From positions 1-22,383 of the forward strand of contig DASUMP010000099.1 of the NCBI GenBank assembly GCA_036277635.1: 22,383 bases of DNA, given 5' to 3'. This document shows positions 13,951 through 20,756 of this stretch, piece by piece. Position 1 is the first letter of the stretch; each line of letters begins with the position of its first letter. This stretch comes from DASUMP01 sp036277635 (GTDB taxonomy: Bacteria; Actinomycetota; Acidimicrobiia; IMCC26256; PALSA-610). Both the position numbers and the translations under genes were made by a program. Below the pieces are notes generated by a model. The model was not told the DNA's origin. It ran no database searches and saw only the letters and a list, made by a program, of their open reading frames with translations.

Positions 13951-15450
13951 GTGCTCGCAGCGGTCCGCAGCGCCACGCTGCTCGGGATCGACGGTCAGGT
14001 CGTGACCGTGGAAGTGCACGTGTCGAAAGGCCTGCCGGGGTTCAGCGTGGTCGGGCTCCCCGACGCCGCGGGCCGCGAGTCGCGCGAGCGGGTGCGCGCC
14101 GCGCTGCTGTCGTCGGGGCTGTCGTGGCCGCTGCAGCGCATCACCGTGAACCTCGCGCCGGCCGGGGTCCGCAAGAGCGGTTCGGGGCTCGAGCTCGCGG
14201 TCGCCGCCGCGTTGCTCGGCGCCGACGACCAGCTCCCCGCCGGCACGCTCGACGGACTCGCGCTCTTGGGGGAGCTCGCGCTCGACGGCAGCGTGCGGCC
14301 GGTCGCGGGCACGCTCGCGCTCGTCGACGCGCTCGCGGCCGCGGGCACCGAGTGCGTCATCGTGCCGCCCGAGAACGCCGCCGAGGCCGCGCTCGTCCCC
14401 GGCGTGCACGTGCGCGTGGCGCGCAACGTCGGCGAGCTGCGCGCGTGCCTGAAAGGCGAAGCGGAATGGCCCGATCCCCCGCCGCCCGAGTCGGCCGAGA
14501 CCGACGACGCGCGCGGTGAGCTCCTCGACCTCGCCGACGTGCGCGGGCTCGGCCAGGCGCGCCTCGCGCTCGCGGCTGCGGCAGCGGGCGGTCACCACCT
14601 GCTGCTCGTCGGCCCGCCCGGCGCCGGCAAGACGATGCTCGCCCGCCGCATCACCACGATCCTGCCGCCGCTCGCCACCACCGAAGCGCTCGAAGTCACC
14701 CGCATCCAATCCGCCGCCGGTCTGCGCACCGGTCGAGGCCTCGCCACGAACCGGCCGTTCCGCGCGCCCCACCACACCGCGTCGGTCGCGGCCCTCGTCG
14801 GCGGCGGCAGCCCGCGTCCGCGCCCCGGCGAGATCACGCTCGCGCACCGCGGCGTCCTCTTCCTCGACGAGCTCGCCGAGTTCCGACCGAGCGCGCTCGA
14901 CGCGTTGCGCCAACCGCTCGAGGAGCAACAGGTGCACCTCAGCCGCGCCGCGGTCTCCCTGACGTTCCCCGCGCAGCTGCTGCTGCTCGCGTGCTGCAAC
15001 CCGTGTCCGTGTGGGCTCGCGCTCGTGCGGTGCCGCTGCTCCGACGTGCAGCGCGCGCGCTACCAGCGCCGCCTGTCGGCACCGCTGCTCGACCGCTTCG
15101 ACCTCCGACTCGCCGTGGGCGCGACGAACGCGGGCGCACCACCGGGGCCACCGTCGAGCGAGGTGCGCGAGCAGGTGCGGGTCGCGTGCGAACGCCAGCG
15201 CCACCGCCTCGCGCGCACGCCGTGGCACCGCAACGCGGAGGTGCCCGGCTCCGCGCTCACCACGGTGATGCCGCTCCCCTCCCCCGTCGCCGCCCTGTGG
15301 CGCGACCTGTGCGACGAACGCCGGCTCACCGGTCGCGGCGCGGCGCGCATCCACCGCGTCGCGCGCACGCTCGCCGACCTCGACGACCGGGCCACGGTCA
15401 CCGCCGCCGACGTCCACACTGCCGCCGACCTGCGCGAGGAGGTGCTGTGA
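13951..15450 (+). CDS. comM: ComM/YifB-family AAA+ ATPase (Mg-chelatase-like)
   Basis: A 499-residue helicase-like ATPase. In naturally competent bacteria ComM drives branch migration during integration of incoming DNA; in others its role is unclear. The N-terminal Lon-substrate-like domain spans about 15-165 (GLPGFSVVGLPDAAGRES, 27-44; SGSGLELAVAAALL, 76-89). The AAA+ module has Walker A GPPGAGKT (221-228), RAPHHTAS (271-278), Walker B VLFLDE (302-307), the Cys-rich CNPCPCG (349-355) and the arginine-finger segment LLDRFDL (379-385). The start is GTG at 13951, seven bases after GGAGG; the in-frame GTG at 13945 is too close. It ends in a 4-nt GTGA overlap with dprA. It is on the opposite strand from its usual yraN and xerC neighbours. 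Confidence 0.95.
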   Translation: MLAAVRSATLLGIDGQVVTVEVHVSKGLPGFSVVGLPDAAGRESRERVRAALLSSGLSWPLQRITVNLAPAGVRKSGSGLELAVAAALLGADDQLPAGTLDGLALLGELALDGSVRPVAGTLALVDALAAAGTECVIVPPENAAEAALVPGVHVRVARNVGELRACLKGEAEWPDPPPPESAETDDARGELLDLADVRGLGQARLALAAAAAGGHHLLLVGPPGAGKTMLARRITTILPPLATTEALEVTRIQSAAGLRTGRGLATNRPFRAPHHTASVAALVGGGSPRPRPGEITLAHRGVLFLDELAEFRPSALDALRQPLEEQQVHLSRAAVSLTFPAQLLLLACCNPCPCGLALVRCRCSDVQRARYQRRLSAPLLDRFDLRLAVGATNAGAPPGPPSSEVREQVRVACERQRHRLARTPWHRNAEVPGSALTTVMPLPSPVAALWRDLCDERRLTGRGAARIHRVARTLADLDDRATVTAADVHTAADLREEVL

Positions 15451-16556
15451 GCGCGCCGGCACCCGTCCCGTCGCCCGCGGCCCTCGACGACCGCCGCGTC
15501 GCCGCCGCCGCGCTCGCCTGCCTCCCCGGCATCGACACCGACCGGCTCGTCGCGCTGTTCGAACGCTGCGGCGATCCGCGCGCCGCGCTCGACTACGTGC
15601 GATCCGGCCGCTACCGCCCGGTCGGCAAGCCGATCGTTGCGACGTGGCCGAACACCCTCACTCCGGCGCGCCTCGACGCGCTCGCGGCACGGCTCGCGGC
15701 GCGAGGTACCCACGTGTGGATACGCGGCGACGCCGACTACCCGATCGAGCCCGCGCCGTTCGACGCACCCGTGGTGCTCTTCGGTGAAGGCGACCCGACC
15801 GTGCTCGCTCGTCCGCTGGTCGCGATCGTCGGCACGCGATCGGCGTCGCCGCACGGCCTGCGCGACGCGCACCGCCTCGCCGAGTACCTCGCCGGCGCGG
15901 GCTGCACGATCGTGAGCGGCGTCGCACTCGGCATCGACGGCGCCGCCCACACCGGCGCGCTCGACGCGCACGGCGGCACCGTCGGCGTGGTCGGGACCGG
16001 CCTCGACATCGAGTACCCGCGCCGTCACCACGCGCTCTACCGCCGCCTCCGGGAGCACGGGCTCGTGGTGAGCGAGTACGGCTTCGGCGTGCCGCCCGAG
16101 CCGTACCGCTTCCCGCACCGCAACCGCATCATCGCCACGCTCGCCCGCGTCACGGTCGTGATCGAGGCGACGGTCACCGGCGGGGCGCGCATCACCGCCG
16201 ACCTCGCGAAGTCGCACGGCCACGAGGTGTTCGCGCTGCCCGGCTCGCGCCGGAACCCAGCCGCGCTCGGGTGTCACCACCTCATCCGCGACGGCGTCGC
16301 GCCGCTCGTCGACCCGAGCGACGTGTTGCTCGCGCTCGGGATCACCGCCGCTCCGATCGGCTGGGACGCCGCACCCCCGCAACGGGTGAGCCCGACGGCC
16401 AGCCGCTTGCGGCGCGCGCTGGCGGGCGAGCCCGCCACGGTCGACCAGGCCGCGGCGCAGTCGGGCCTCACGCTCGCCGAGGTCGCGGCCGCCGCCCGCG
16501 AGCTCGAGCGCACCGGCGCGCTCGAACGTCGGCGCGGGCTGCTCTGGCCGCGCTGA
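15447..16556 (+). CDS. dprA: DNA processing protein DprA
   Basis: A 369-residue DprA. It binds incoming single-stranded DNA and loads RecA during transformation; the gene is also widespread in non-competent bacteria. An N-terminal SAM-like region (about 12-60) precedes the Rossmann-like DprA core: VAIVGTRSAS (125-134), SGVALGIDGAAHTGAL (157-172), VGTGLDIEYPRRH (182-194), SEYGFGVPP (209-217), FPHRNRIIA (222-230), GARITADLA (246-254), FALPGS (262-267) and GCHHLIRDG (275-283). A C-terminal winged-helix-like region spans about 308-369 (SRLRRAL, TVDQAAAQSGLTLAEV). The start is GTG at 15447, overlapping the comM stop, with GAGGAGGT upstream, so translation is coupled. Confidence 0.96.
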   Translation: MSAPAPVPSPAALDDRRVAAAALACLPGIDTDRLVALFERCGDPRAALDYVRSGRYRPVGKPIVATWPNTLTPARLDALAARLAARGTHVWIRGDADYPIEPAPFDAPVVLFGEGDPTVLARPLVAIVGTRSASPHGLRDAHRLAEYLAGAGCTIVSGVALGIDGAAHTGALDAHGGTVGVVGTGLDIEYPRRHHALYRRLREHGLVVSEYGFGVPPEPYRFPHRNRIIATLARVTVVIEATVTGGARITADLAKSHGHEVFALPGSRRNPAALGCHHLIRDGVAPLVDPSDVLLALGITAAPIGWDAAPPQRVSPTASRLRRALAGEPATVDQAAAQSGLTLAEVAAAARELERTGALERRRGLLWPR

Positions 16557-16610
16557 GCGCCGATGGGTCACGATGAGGGCAACCCATCGACCCCGACCAG
16601 GGAACGCCGA

Positions 16611-17657
16611 GTGACCGCAACGACCCCGCGCCTCGTGCTGCTCGTGGGGGCGCCGCGCTCGGGCACGACGTGGTTGCAGGCGATCCTCGGGTCGCACGCC
16701 GCGATCGGCACGCCGCAGGAGACCGACCTGTTCCGGCTCTACGTCGGCCGGCTCTACGAGGCCTGGGACGACCAGCTCCACGGCGCAACGGCCGACCCCG
16801 ACGGGCAACGGCGCAAAGGTCTGCCGCTGCTGCTCACCGAAGCCGACTTCGACGCTGCGGTGCGCGCCCTCGTCGAGCAGACGCTCGCCGCGGTGGAGCG
16901 GCTGAAGCCCGGGATCTCGGTGGTCGTGGAGAAGAGTCCGGCCCACGCGCGCTGCGTCGCTCCGATCCTGCGGTGCTGGCCCGACGCCGCGTTCATCCAC
17001 CTCGTCCGCGACGGTCGCGACGTCGCCGACTCACTGCGCGCCGCATCGGCCGAATGGGGCAACCGCTGGGCGCCCGCCGACGTCGCGCGCGGCGCGCAGG
17101 TGTGGGTCGATCACGTGCGCGGCGCGCGCGACGCGGCGCACGCGCCGGGCGGCTACGTCGAGCTGCGCTACGAAGCGCTGCGCCACGGCGACACCGAGGC
17201 GCTCGCCCGCGCGTTCGCGGTGTGCGGCGTCACCGTCGACGAAGCCCGCTGCGCCGAGCTCCTCGACGAGCACAGCTTCACGCGCATGCAGGCGTCGGGG
17301 CAGGTGTCGTCGTCGATCCTCACCGGCGGCGCCGCCGGCGCGAGCGAGCTCGCCCGCCGCGAGCCCGCCGGGTTCTTCCGGCGCGGCGAGGTGGGCGGCT
17401 GGTCGGAACAGTGGTCGGCGGCGGAGCGGCGCGCGTTCGCAGCCGTCGGCGGCGGTCTGCTCGTCGAGCTCGGCTACGAGCCCGACGGTTCGTGGGCCGG
17501 CCCCGCCGTGGATCCTCCCGCGGCCGCGCGCGTCGGGCGGCGGGCGCTGCGGGCCTCGGCCCGGGCGCTGCGGGGTCTCGCCCGGCGCGCCGACGACCTC
17601 GCCGACCCCCAGGTCGGCTGGCGGGGCACCCGCCTCGGGCGTCGCTCCGACCCCTAG
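16611..17657 (+). CDS. PAPS-dependent sulfotransferase family protein
   Basis: A 348-residue sulfotransferase, predicted to move sulfate from PAPS to a hydroxyl or amine of an unknown acceptor. The 5'-phosphosulfate loop is GAPRSGTTW (13-21), the 3'-phosphate site is FIHLVRDGRDVADSL (128-142), and RRGEVGGWSEQWS (257-269) matches the C-terminal RKGxxGDWxxxF-type PAPS motif. The basic C-terminal 40 residues look disordered. The start is uncertain: GTG at 16611 has AGGGA seven bases upstream and places the PAPS loop near the N-terminus; ATG at 16563, 6 bp after the dprA stop, would add 16 unremarkable residues. It probably shares a transcript with comM-dprA but is functionally unrelated. It is not part of the usual actinobacterial run, so probably acquired. 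The acceptor may be a surface glycan or lipid; this is unproven. Confidence 0.88.
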   Translation: MTATTPRLVLLVGAPRSGTTWLQAILGSHAAIGTPQETDLFRLYVGRLYEAWDDQLHGATADPDGQRRKGLPLLLTEADFDAAVRALVEQTLAAVERLKPGISVVVEKSPAHARCVAPILRCWPDAAFIHLVRDGRDVADSLRAASAEWGNRWAPADVARGAQVWVDHVRGARDAAHAPGGYVELRYEALRHGDTEALARAFAVCGVTVDEARCAELLDEHSFTRMQASGQVSSSILTGGAAGASELARREPAGFFRRGEVGGWSEQWSAAERRAFAAVGGGLLVELGYEPDGSWAGPAVDPPAAARVGRRALRASARALRGLARRADDLADPQVGWRGTRLGRRSDP

Positions 17658-17719
17658 CCGACCCCGTCTGGGCCGGATTGCCCATTCAAGGCGCCCGGCC
17701 AGGCGCCGAAAACCTCTGC

Positions 17720-17917
17720 GTGGAGCTGACCCACTGCCCGTACTGCGGGAAGCCGATCGAGGCCGAGTCGTTCTCGGGTGGCTCCCTGCTGCTCTCCTGC
17801 GCCCACTGCGGCGCGGGATGGGAGTGGCACAACGCGTGGCTGCGGCGGGTGCGCAAGCCCAACCGCGACGCCGTGCTCCAGGCGCGCTCCGAGGCGTCGG
17901 CCGAGCACCAACCCTGA
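17720..17917 (+). CDS. Small zinc-ribbon protein
   Basis: A 65-residue protein with two CxxC knuckles, CPYC (6-9) and CAHC (27-30), 17 residues apart, the pattern of a treble-clef or zinc-ribbon site. An aromatic stretch (GWEWHNAWLRRVRKPNRD, 33-50) and a short charged tail follow. I do not recognise a named family. The start is taken as GTG at 17720, just before the first knuckle; a TTG at 17678 is the only longer option. No good ribosome binding site. Paired CxxC knuckles in a GC-rich frame are unlikely by chance, which supports a real gene. It follows the sulfotransferase by 62 bp. It probably binds nucleic acid or protein, but this is inferred only from the fold. Confidence 0.65.
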   Translation: MELTHCPYCGKPIEAESFSGGSLLLSCAHCGAGWEWHNAWLRRVRKPNRDAVLQARSEASAEHQP

Positions 17918-17949
17918 CGCGACGCGCCTCCACCGGTACCGTGACCGGC

Positions 17950-18063
17950 GTGGGCTTCAACCCGTTCCGCACGCAGGTGCGCCGGCGCTCCGACGCCGCG
18001 CTCGTGGCGGTCGCGCTGCTCGTGATCGCGCTGCTCGTCGTGTGGGCCCTCTCCCCCGGATGA
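17950..18063 (+). CDS. 37-residue single-pass membrane microprotein
   Basis: A short ORF whose product has a basic N-terminus (GFNPFRTQVRRRSD, 2-15) followed by one hydrophobic helix (AALVAVALLVIALLVVWAL, 16-34). The positive-inside rule predicts N-in. The start is GTG at 17950; GTG at 17941 is an alternative adding three residues. No clear ribosome binding site, but it fits tightly between two other small ORFs (32 bp after the first, 4 bp before the next), and a basic arm plus a clean hydrophobic helix is not expected from random GC-rich DNA. Function is unknown. Confidence 0.5.
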   Translation: MGFNPFRTQVRRRSDAALVAVALLVIALLVVWALSPG

Positions 18064-18067
18064 GCGG

Positions 18068-18292
18068 GTGAGGCTCGACGACCACCGCGCGGTCGAGGTG
18101 CGTCACGTCCAGCCCTACGAGGCCACCAAGACGTACCGGTGCCCGGGCTGCGACCACGAGATCGCGATCGGCGAAGGCCACGAAGTGGTCGTGCCGCTCG
18201 ACGACCCCGACGACCGGCGCCACTGGCACTCCGCGTGCTGGCGCAACGAGCTGCGCCGCGCCGGCAAGGCCCGCCGCGCCCGCCGCCGCTGA
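18068..18292 (+). CDS. Small conserved actinobacterial zinc-binding protein
   Basis: A 74-residue protein with CPGC (25-28) and a second half-site HWHSACW (52-58) offering H52, H54 and C57, a plausible Zn2+ site. The layout (YEATKTYRCPGCDHEI, acidic middle, RHWHxACW, basic tail) resembles a short conserved actinobacterial hypothetical protein, sometimes mislabelled an ATP/GTP-binding protein. I know of no function. The start is GTG at 18068, 4 bp after the preceding microprotein. The C-terminal 15 residues are almost all Arg, Lys and Ala. It is the last gene of the + block; the twin palindromes begin 18 bp downstream. Confidence 0.72.
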   Translation: MRLDDHRAVEVRHVQPYEATKTYRCPGCDHEIAIGEGHEVVVPLDDPDDRRHWHSACWRNELRRAGKARRARRR

Positions 18293-18310
18293 CCCACCCG
18301 ACCCACCCCC

Positions 18311-18364
18311 CGACCAAGGGACACGAAGTGACACTGGATGTCACCCGGTGTCCTCTGCTCGGGG
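18311..18364. repeat. Palindromic repeat, copy 1 (54 nt)
   Basis: The first of two tandem 54-nt units, identical at 45 of 54 positions by hand alignment. It folds as a hairpin: an outer stem containing GGACAC/GTGTCC plus flanking pairs, a 3x3 internal loop (GAA opposite CCG), then an inner stem GTGACA/TGTCAC with a 5-nt loop. It lies between two convergent genes. Confidence 0.85.
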
Positions 18365-18376
18365 TCGGGCCCGACC
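18363..18376. other. 14-bp perfect palindrome at the repeat junction
   Basis: GGTCGGG/CCCGACC is a perfect 14-bp palindrome spanning the end of repeat copy 1, the 7-nt spacer and the first bases of copy 2. It offers an alternative hairpin or cruciform competing with the two unit hairpins. Confidence 0.6.
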
Positions 18377-18425
18377 AGAGGACGCGAAGCGACACGGGGT
18401 GTCACCCTGCGTCCTCTGCTCGGGT
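18372..18425. repeat. Palindromic repeat, copy 2 (54 nt)
   Basis: The second unit, in direct orientation 7 nt after copy 1. Its outer stem is nearly perfect: 13 of 14 positions pair between 18372-18385 and 18409-18422, centred on GAGGACGC/GCGTCCTC. The inner stem is GACAC/GTGTC with a GGG loop. Relative to copy 1, position 13 changes A to G while its partner at 39 changes T to C, preserving the pair. No T-tract on either side. Confidence 0.85.
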
Positions 18426-18433
18426 GCGGCGGC

Positions 18434-18796
18434 TCAGAAGGCGCTGTCGATCACGTCGACCCGCCAGCCGCCGCGACCGTCGGGCGCGACCGACGCCACG
18501 TCGAAGCGGATGGTGGCGGCGCGGGTGGTGGGGTGCGCTGCGAGCCACAACCGGGCGAGCCGCCGGAGTCGCTGCTGCTTGGTGACGGTCACGGCTTCCA
18601 CCGGGGCGCCGAAGCGATCGGAGCGTCGCGTCTTCACCTCGCACACGACCAGCGCGTCGGCGCAGCGCACCACGAGGTCGAGCTCGCCGTCGCGCACCCG
18701 CCAATTGCGGTCGAGCACGACCCCGCCGGCCGCCTCGTACCAGCGGGCGACCGCGGCCTCACCGGCCTCGCCGACGGCGCGACGCGCGTCGGCCAC
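18434..18796 (-). CDS. yraN: YraN/UPF0102 family, endonuclease-fold protein
   Basis: A 120-residue YraN-family protein, normal length. The predicted restriction-endonuclease-like core is visible: GEAGEAAVARWYEAAG at 9-24, GELDLVV at 37-43 and CEVKTRRSDRFG at 52-63, giving the E38/D40/E53/K55 set typical of a PD-(D/E)xK-type site. Biochemical function is not established; the gene normally sits beside comM and dprA, suggesting a DNA-processing role. The start is GTG at 18796, 4 bp after the DUF2469 stop, so they are co-transcribed. Here comM lies on the opposite strand beyond the twin repeats, which breaks the usual yraN-comM operon. Confidence 0.93.
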   Translation of the reverse strand: MADARRAVGEAGEAAVARWYEAAGGVVLDRNWRVRDGELDLVVRCADALVVCEVKTRRSDRFGAPVEAVTVTKQQRLRRLARLWLAAHPTTRAATIRFDVASVAPDGRGGWRVDVIDSAF

Positions 18797-18800
18797 CGGC

Positions 18801-19094
18801 TCAGAGCTCCTTCTTGGGGAGCTCCTCGATGTTGACGTCCTTGAAGGTGATGATGCGGACGTCGCTCACGAACCGCGTCGTGCGGTACATGTCCCAGACC
18901 CATGCGTCGGTGAGGCGGAGCTCGACGAAAGACTGCCCGCCGTCTTGGCGCACCTGGGCGTCGACGCCGTTGGCGAGGTAGAAGCGTCGCTCGGTCTCGA
19001 CGACGTAGCCGAACATCGGCAGCACGTCGCGGTACTCGCGGTAGAGCGCGAGCTCGATCTCCGTCTCGTAGCGCTCGAGGTCTTCAGCGCTCAT
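18801..19094 (-). CDS. DUF2469 family protein
   Basis: A 97-residue protein of the actinobacterial DUF2469 family (relative of M. tuberculosis Rv2901c). It is highly conserved: MSAEDLERYETEIELALYRE at the N-terminus, YVVETERRFYLAN (25-37), a DAWVWDMYR block (63-71) and a FKDVNIEEL C-terminus. Function is unknown. The start is ATG at 19094; upstream in-frame codons add nothing conserved. It lies 23 bp after rplS, whereas in mycobacteria lepB and rnhB come between. Restriction to actinobacteria supports the taxonomic reading. Confidence 0.94.
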   Translation of the reverse strand: MSAEDLERYETEIELALYREYRDVLPMFGYVVETERRFYLANGVDAQVRQDGGQSFVELRLTDAWVWDMYRTTRFVSDVRIITFKDVNIEELPKKEL

Positions 19095-19117
19095 CGAGTG
19101 CTCGATCGGTGCCCATC

Positions 19118-19462
19118 TCAGACGCGCTTCTCCTTGACCTTCGCCCGCTTCCCGATGCGGTCGCGCAGGTAGTAGAGCTTGGCGCGCCGCACGTCGCCGA
19201 AGGTGACGACTTCGATCTTGGCGAGCACCGGCGAGTGGACCGGGAAGGTGCGCTCCACGCCGACACCGAAGCTGACCTTGCGGACCGTGAAGGTCTCGCG
19301 GGCGCCGCTGCCCTGCCTCCGGATCACCACGCCCTGGAAGACCTGGGTGCGCTCGCGGTTCCCCTCGACGACCCGGACGTGCACCTTCAGCGTGTCGCCC
19401 GGCCCGAACGACGGGACGTCGTCGCGCAACTGCGCGCGGTCGACGAGATCGGTGCGGTTCAT
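19118..19462 (-). CDS. rplS: 50S ribosomal protein L19
   Basis: A 114-residue L19, the usual length, located at the 30S-50S interface. Signatures are PSFGPGDTLKVHVRVVEGNR near the N-terminus, RTQVFQGVVIRRQG and the C-terminal KIEVVTFGDVRRAKLYYLRD. The start is ATG at 19462 with GAGGAG about ten bases upstream. It follows trmD after 63 bp, the standard rpsP-rimM-trmD-rplS order. No unusual extension, in contrast to S2 and S16. Confidence 0.98.
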   Translation of the reverse strand: MNRTDLVDRAQLRDDVPSFGPGDTLKVHVRVVEGNRERTQVFQGVVIRRQGSGARETFTVRKVSFGVGVERTFPVHSPVLAKIEVVTFGDVRRAKLYYLRDRIGKRAKVKEKRV

Positions 19463-19525
19463 GGCGCGGCGCTCCTCGGGAGAGAGTGGGAGGCGAGTGC
19501 AGACAACGGGCGCGAGGGGACGATG

Positions 19526-20257
19526 CTAGCGGAGGGGTCCGTCGGCGGGGAACTCCGCGAGCAGCGCCCGGTCGCGCTCGGAGAGCGCTTCGACGGTGAG
19601 GAGATCGGGGCGGCGGGCGAGCGTGCGGCGGATCGACTGGGCCCGGCGCCAGCGGGCGATGCGCTCGTGGTCGCCGGAACGCAGCACCTCGGGCACGACG
19701 TGGCCCCGCAGGTCGGCGGGGCGCGTGTACTGCGGGTACTCGAGCAGCCCGTCGGCGAACGACTCCTCGGCTGCGGAGGTCTCGTTGCCCATCACGCCGG
19801 GCACGAGCCGGGCGACCGCTTCGATCACCACGAGCGCGGCGGCCTCGCCACCGGCGAGCACGAAGTCGCCCACCGACAGCTCGTCGTCGCAGAGGTGGTC
19901 GGCGACCCGCTGGTCGACGCCTTCGTAGCGCCCGCAGATCAACGAGCAGCCGCCGTTCGCCGCGAGCGCGGTCGCGACCTGCTGGTCGAAGCGCCGCCCG
20001 CTCGCGGAGAGGAGCAGGAGCGGGCGGGGCGGATCGGCCGCTGCGACCGCCGCGAAGAGCGGCTCGGCCATCATCACCATCCCCGCGCCGCCGCCGAACG
20101 GCGCGTCGTCCACCGTGTGGTGCCGGTCGGTCGTGGCGGCGCGCGGATCGTGGAGGCGCACGTCGAGCAGACCGGCGTCGCGCGCGCGACCGAGCAACGA
20201 CACCGCGAGCGGCCCTTCGAGGTACTCGGGGAAGATCGTGAAGACGTCGATGCGCAC
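19526..20257 (-). CDS. trmD: tRNA (guanine-37-N1)-methyltransferase TrmD
   Basis: A 243-residue SPOUT-class enzyme that methylates G37 next to the anticodon and prevents +1 frameshifting. Signatures are DVFTIFPEYL (4-13), DDAPFGGGAGMVM (50-62), LICGRYEGVDQRV (107-119), the trefoil-knot segment SVGDFVLAGGE (128-138), R150, and GLLEYPQYTRP. One point to note: where E. coli has Asp169 (EDSF), a proposed catalytic base, this protein has Glu165 (EESF). The change is conservative and I believe it occurs in other lineages. The start is GTG at 20257, 3 bp after the rimM stop. Confidence 0.97.
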   Translation of the reverse strand: MRIDVFTIFPEYLEGPLAVSLLGRARDAGLLDVRLHDPRAATTDRHHTVDDAPFGGGAGMVMMAEPLFAAVAAADPPRPLLLLSASGRRFDQQVATALAANGGCSLICGRYEGVDQRVADHLCDDELSVGDFVLAGGEAAALVVIEAVARLVPGVMGNETSAAEESFADGLLEYPQYTRPADLRGHVVPEVLRSGDHERIARWRRAQSIRRTLARRPDLLTVEALSERDRALLAEFPADGPLR

Positions 20258-20260
20258 GGT

Positions 20261-20752
20261 TCAGCCCCCGCGCCCCAGCTCGAGCAGGCCGTCGGGGACC
20301 TCGACCACCACCACACCGTCGCGCTGGTCGACGACGAACACCATCGGCACGAGCGTGTCGTCGTCGAGGACGAGCAGGTCGTGCGCCGGGTTCGCCTCGA
20401 CCGCTCGCACCCGTCCGATCTCGCGACCGTCGCGGTCGACGACGACCGAACCGACCACCTCGTGCACCCACAATTCTCCGGCCGGCGGCGGGCCGAGCGG
20501 GTCGCCGGTGACGATCCGGCCCCGCAGCGCGTCGGCGGCCGTGCGGTCGGCGACCTCGGCGAACCCGACCAGCCAGCGTCCCTGGTGAGGGCGGGCGGTC
20601 ACGATGTGGAGCGGCTGGTCGTCGAGGTAGAGCACGGCACCCGCGACGAAGCGCTCGTCGCGGTTGGTGACCGGGGCGAGCACGACCTCGCCGCGCAACC
20701 CGTGCGACTTCGCGATCCGGCCCACCTCGAGGCGGGGCGCCGGTTCGCCCAT
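20261..20752 (-). CDS. rimM: Ribosome maturation factor RimM
   Basis: A 163-residue RimM that helps fold the 3' major domain of 16S rRNA by binding S19. The N-terminal beta-barrel carries the signature VGRIAKSHGLRGEVVL (10-25). The C-terminal PRC-barrel spans about 94-160 (LWVHEVVGSVVVDRDGREIG), with the family-typical VPMVFVVDQRDGVVVVEVPD and GLLEL end. The start is ATG at 20752. Gaps to khpA (4 bp) and trmD (3 bp) show a tight operon. Confidence 0.96.
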   Translation of the reverse strand: MGEPAPRLEVGRIAKSHGLRGEVVLAPVTNRDERFVAGAVLYLDDQPLHIVTARPHQGRWLVGFAEVADRTAADALRGRIVTGDPLGPPPAGELWVHEVVGSVVVDRDGREIGRVRAVEANPAHDLLVLDDDTLVPMVFVVDQRDGVVVVEVPDGLLELGRGG

Positions 20753-20756
20753 GCGA

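Noticed and set aside
17690..17707. GGCGCC...GGCGCC stem as a terminator after the sulfotransferase
   Set aside because: Each arm is itself a palindrome, only 6 bp, with no U-tract; common by chance at this GC.
18338..19172. + strand frames starting within the twin repeats
   Set aside because: They run antisense to yraN and DUF2469 and have no conserved features; the repeats explain their start codons.
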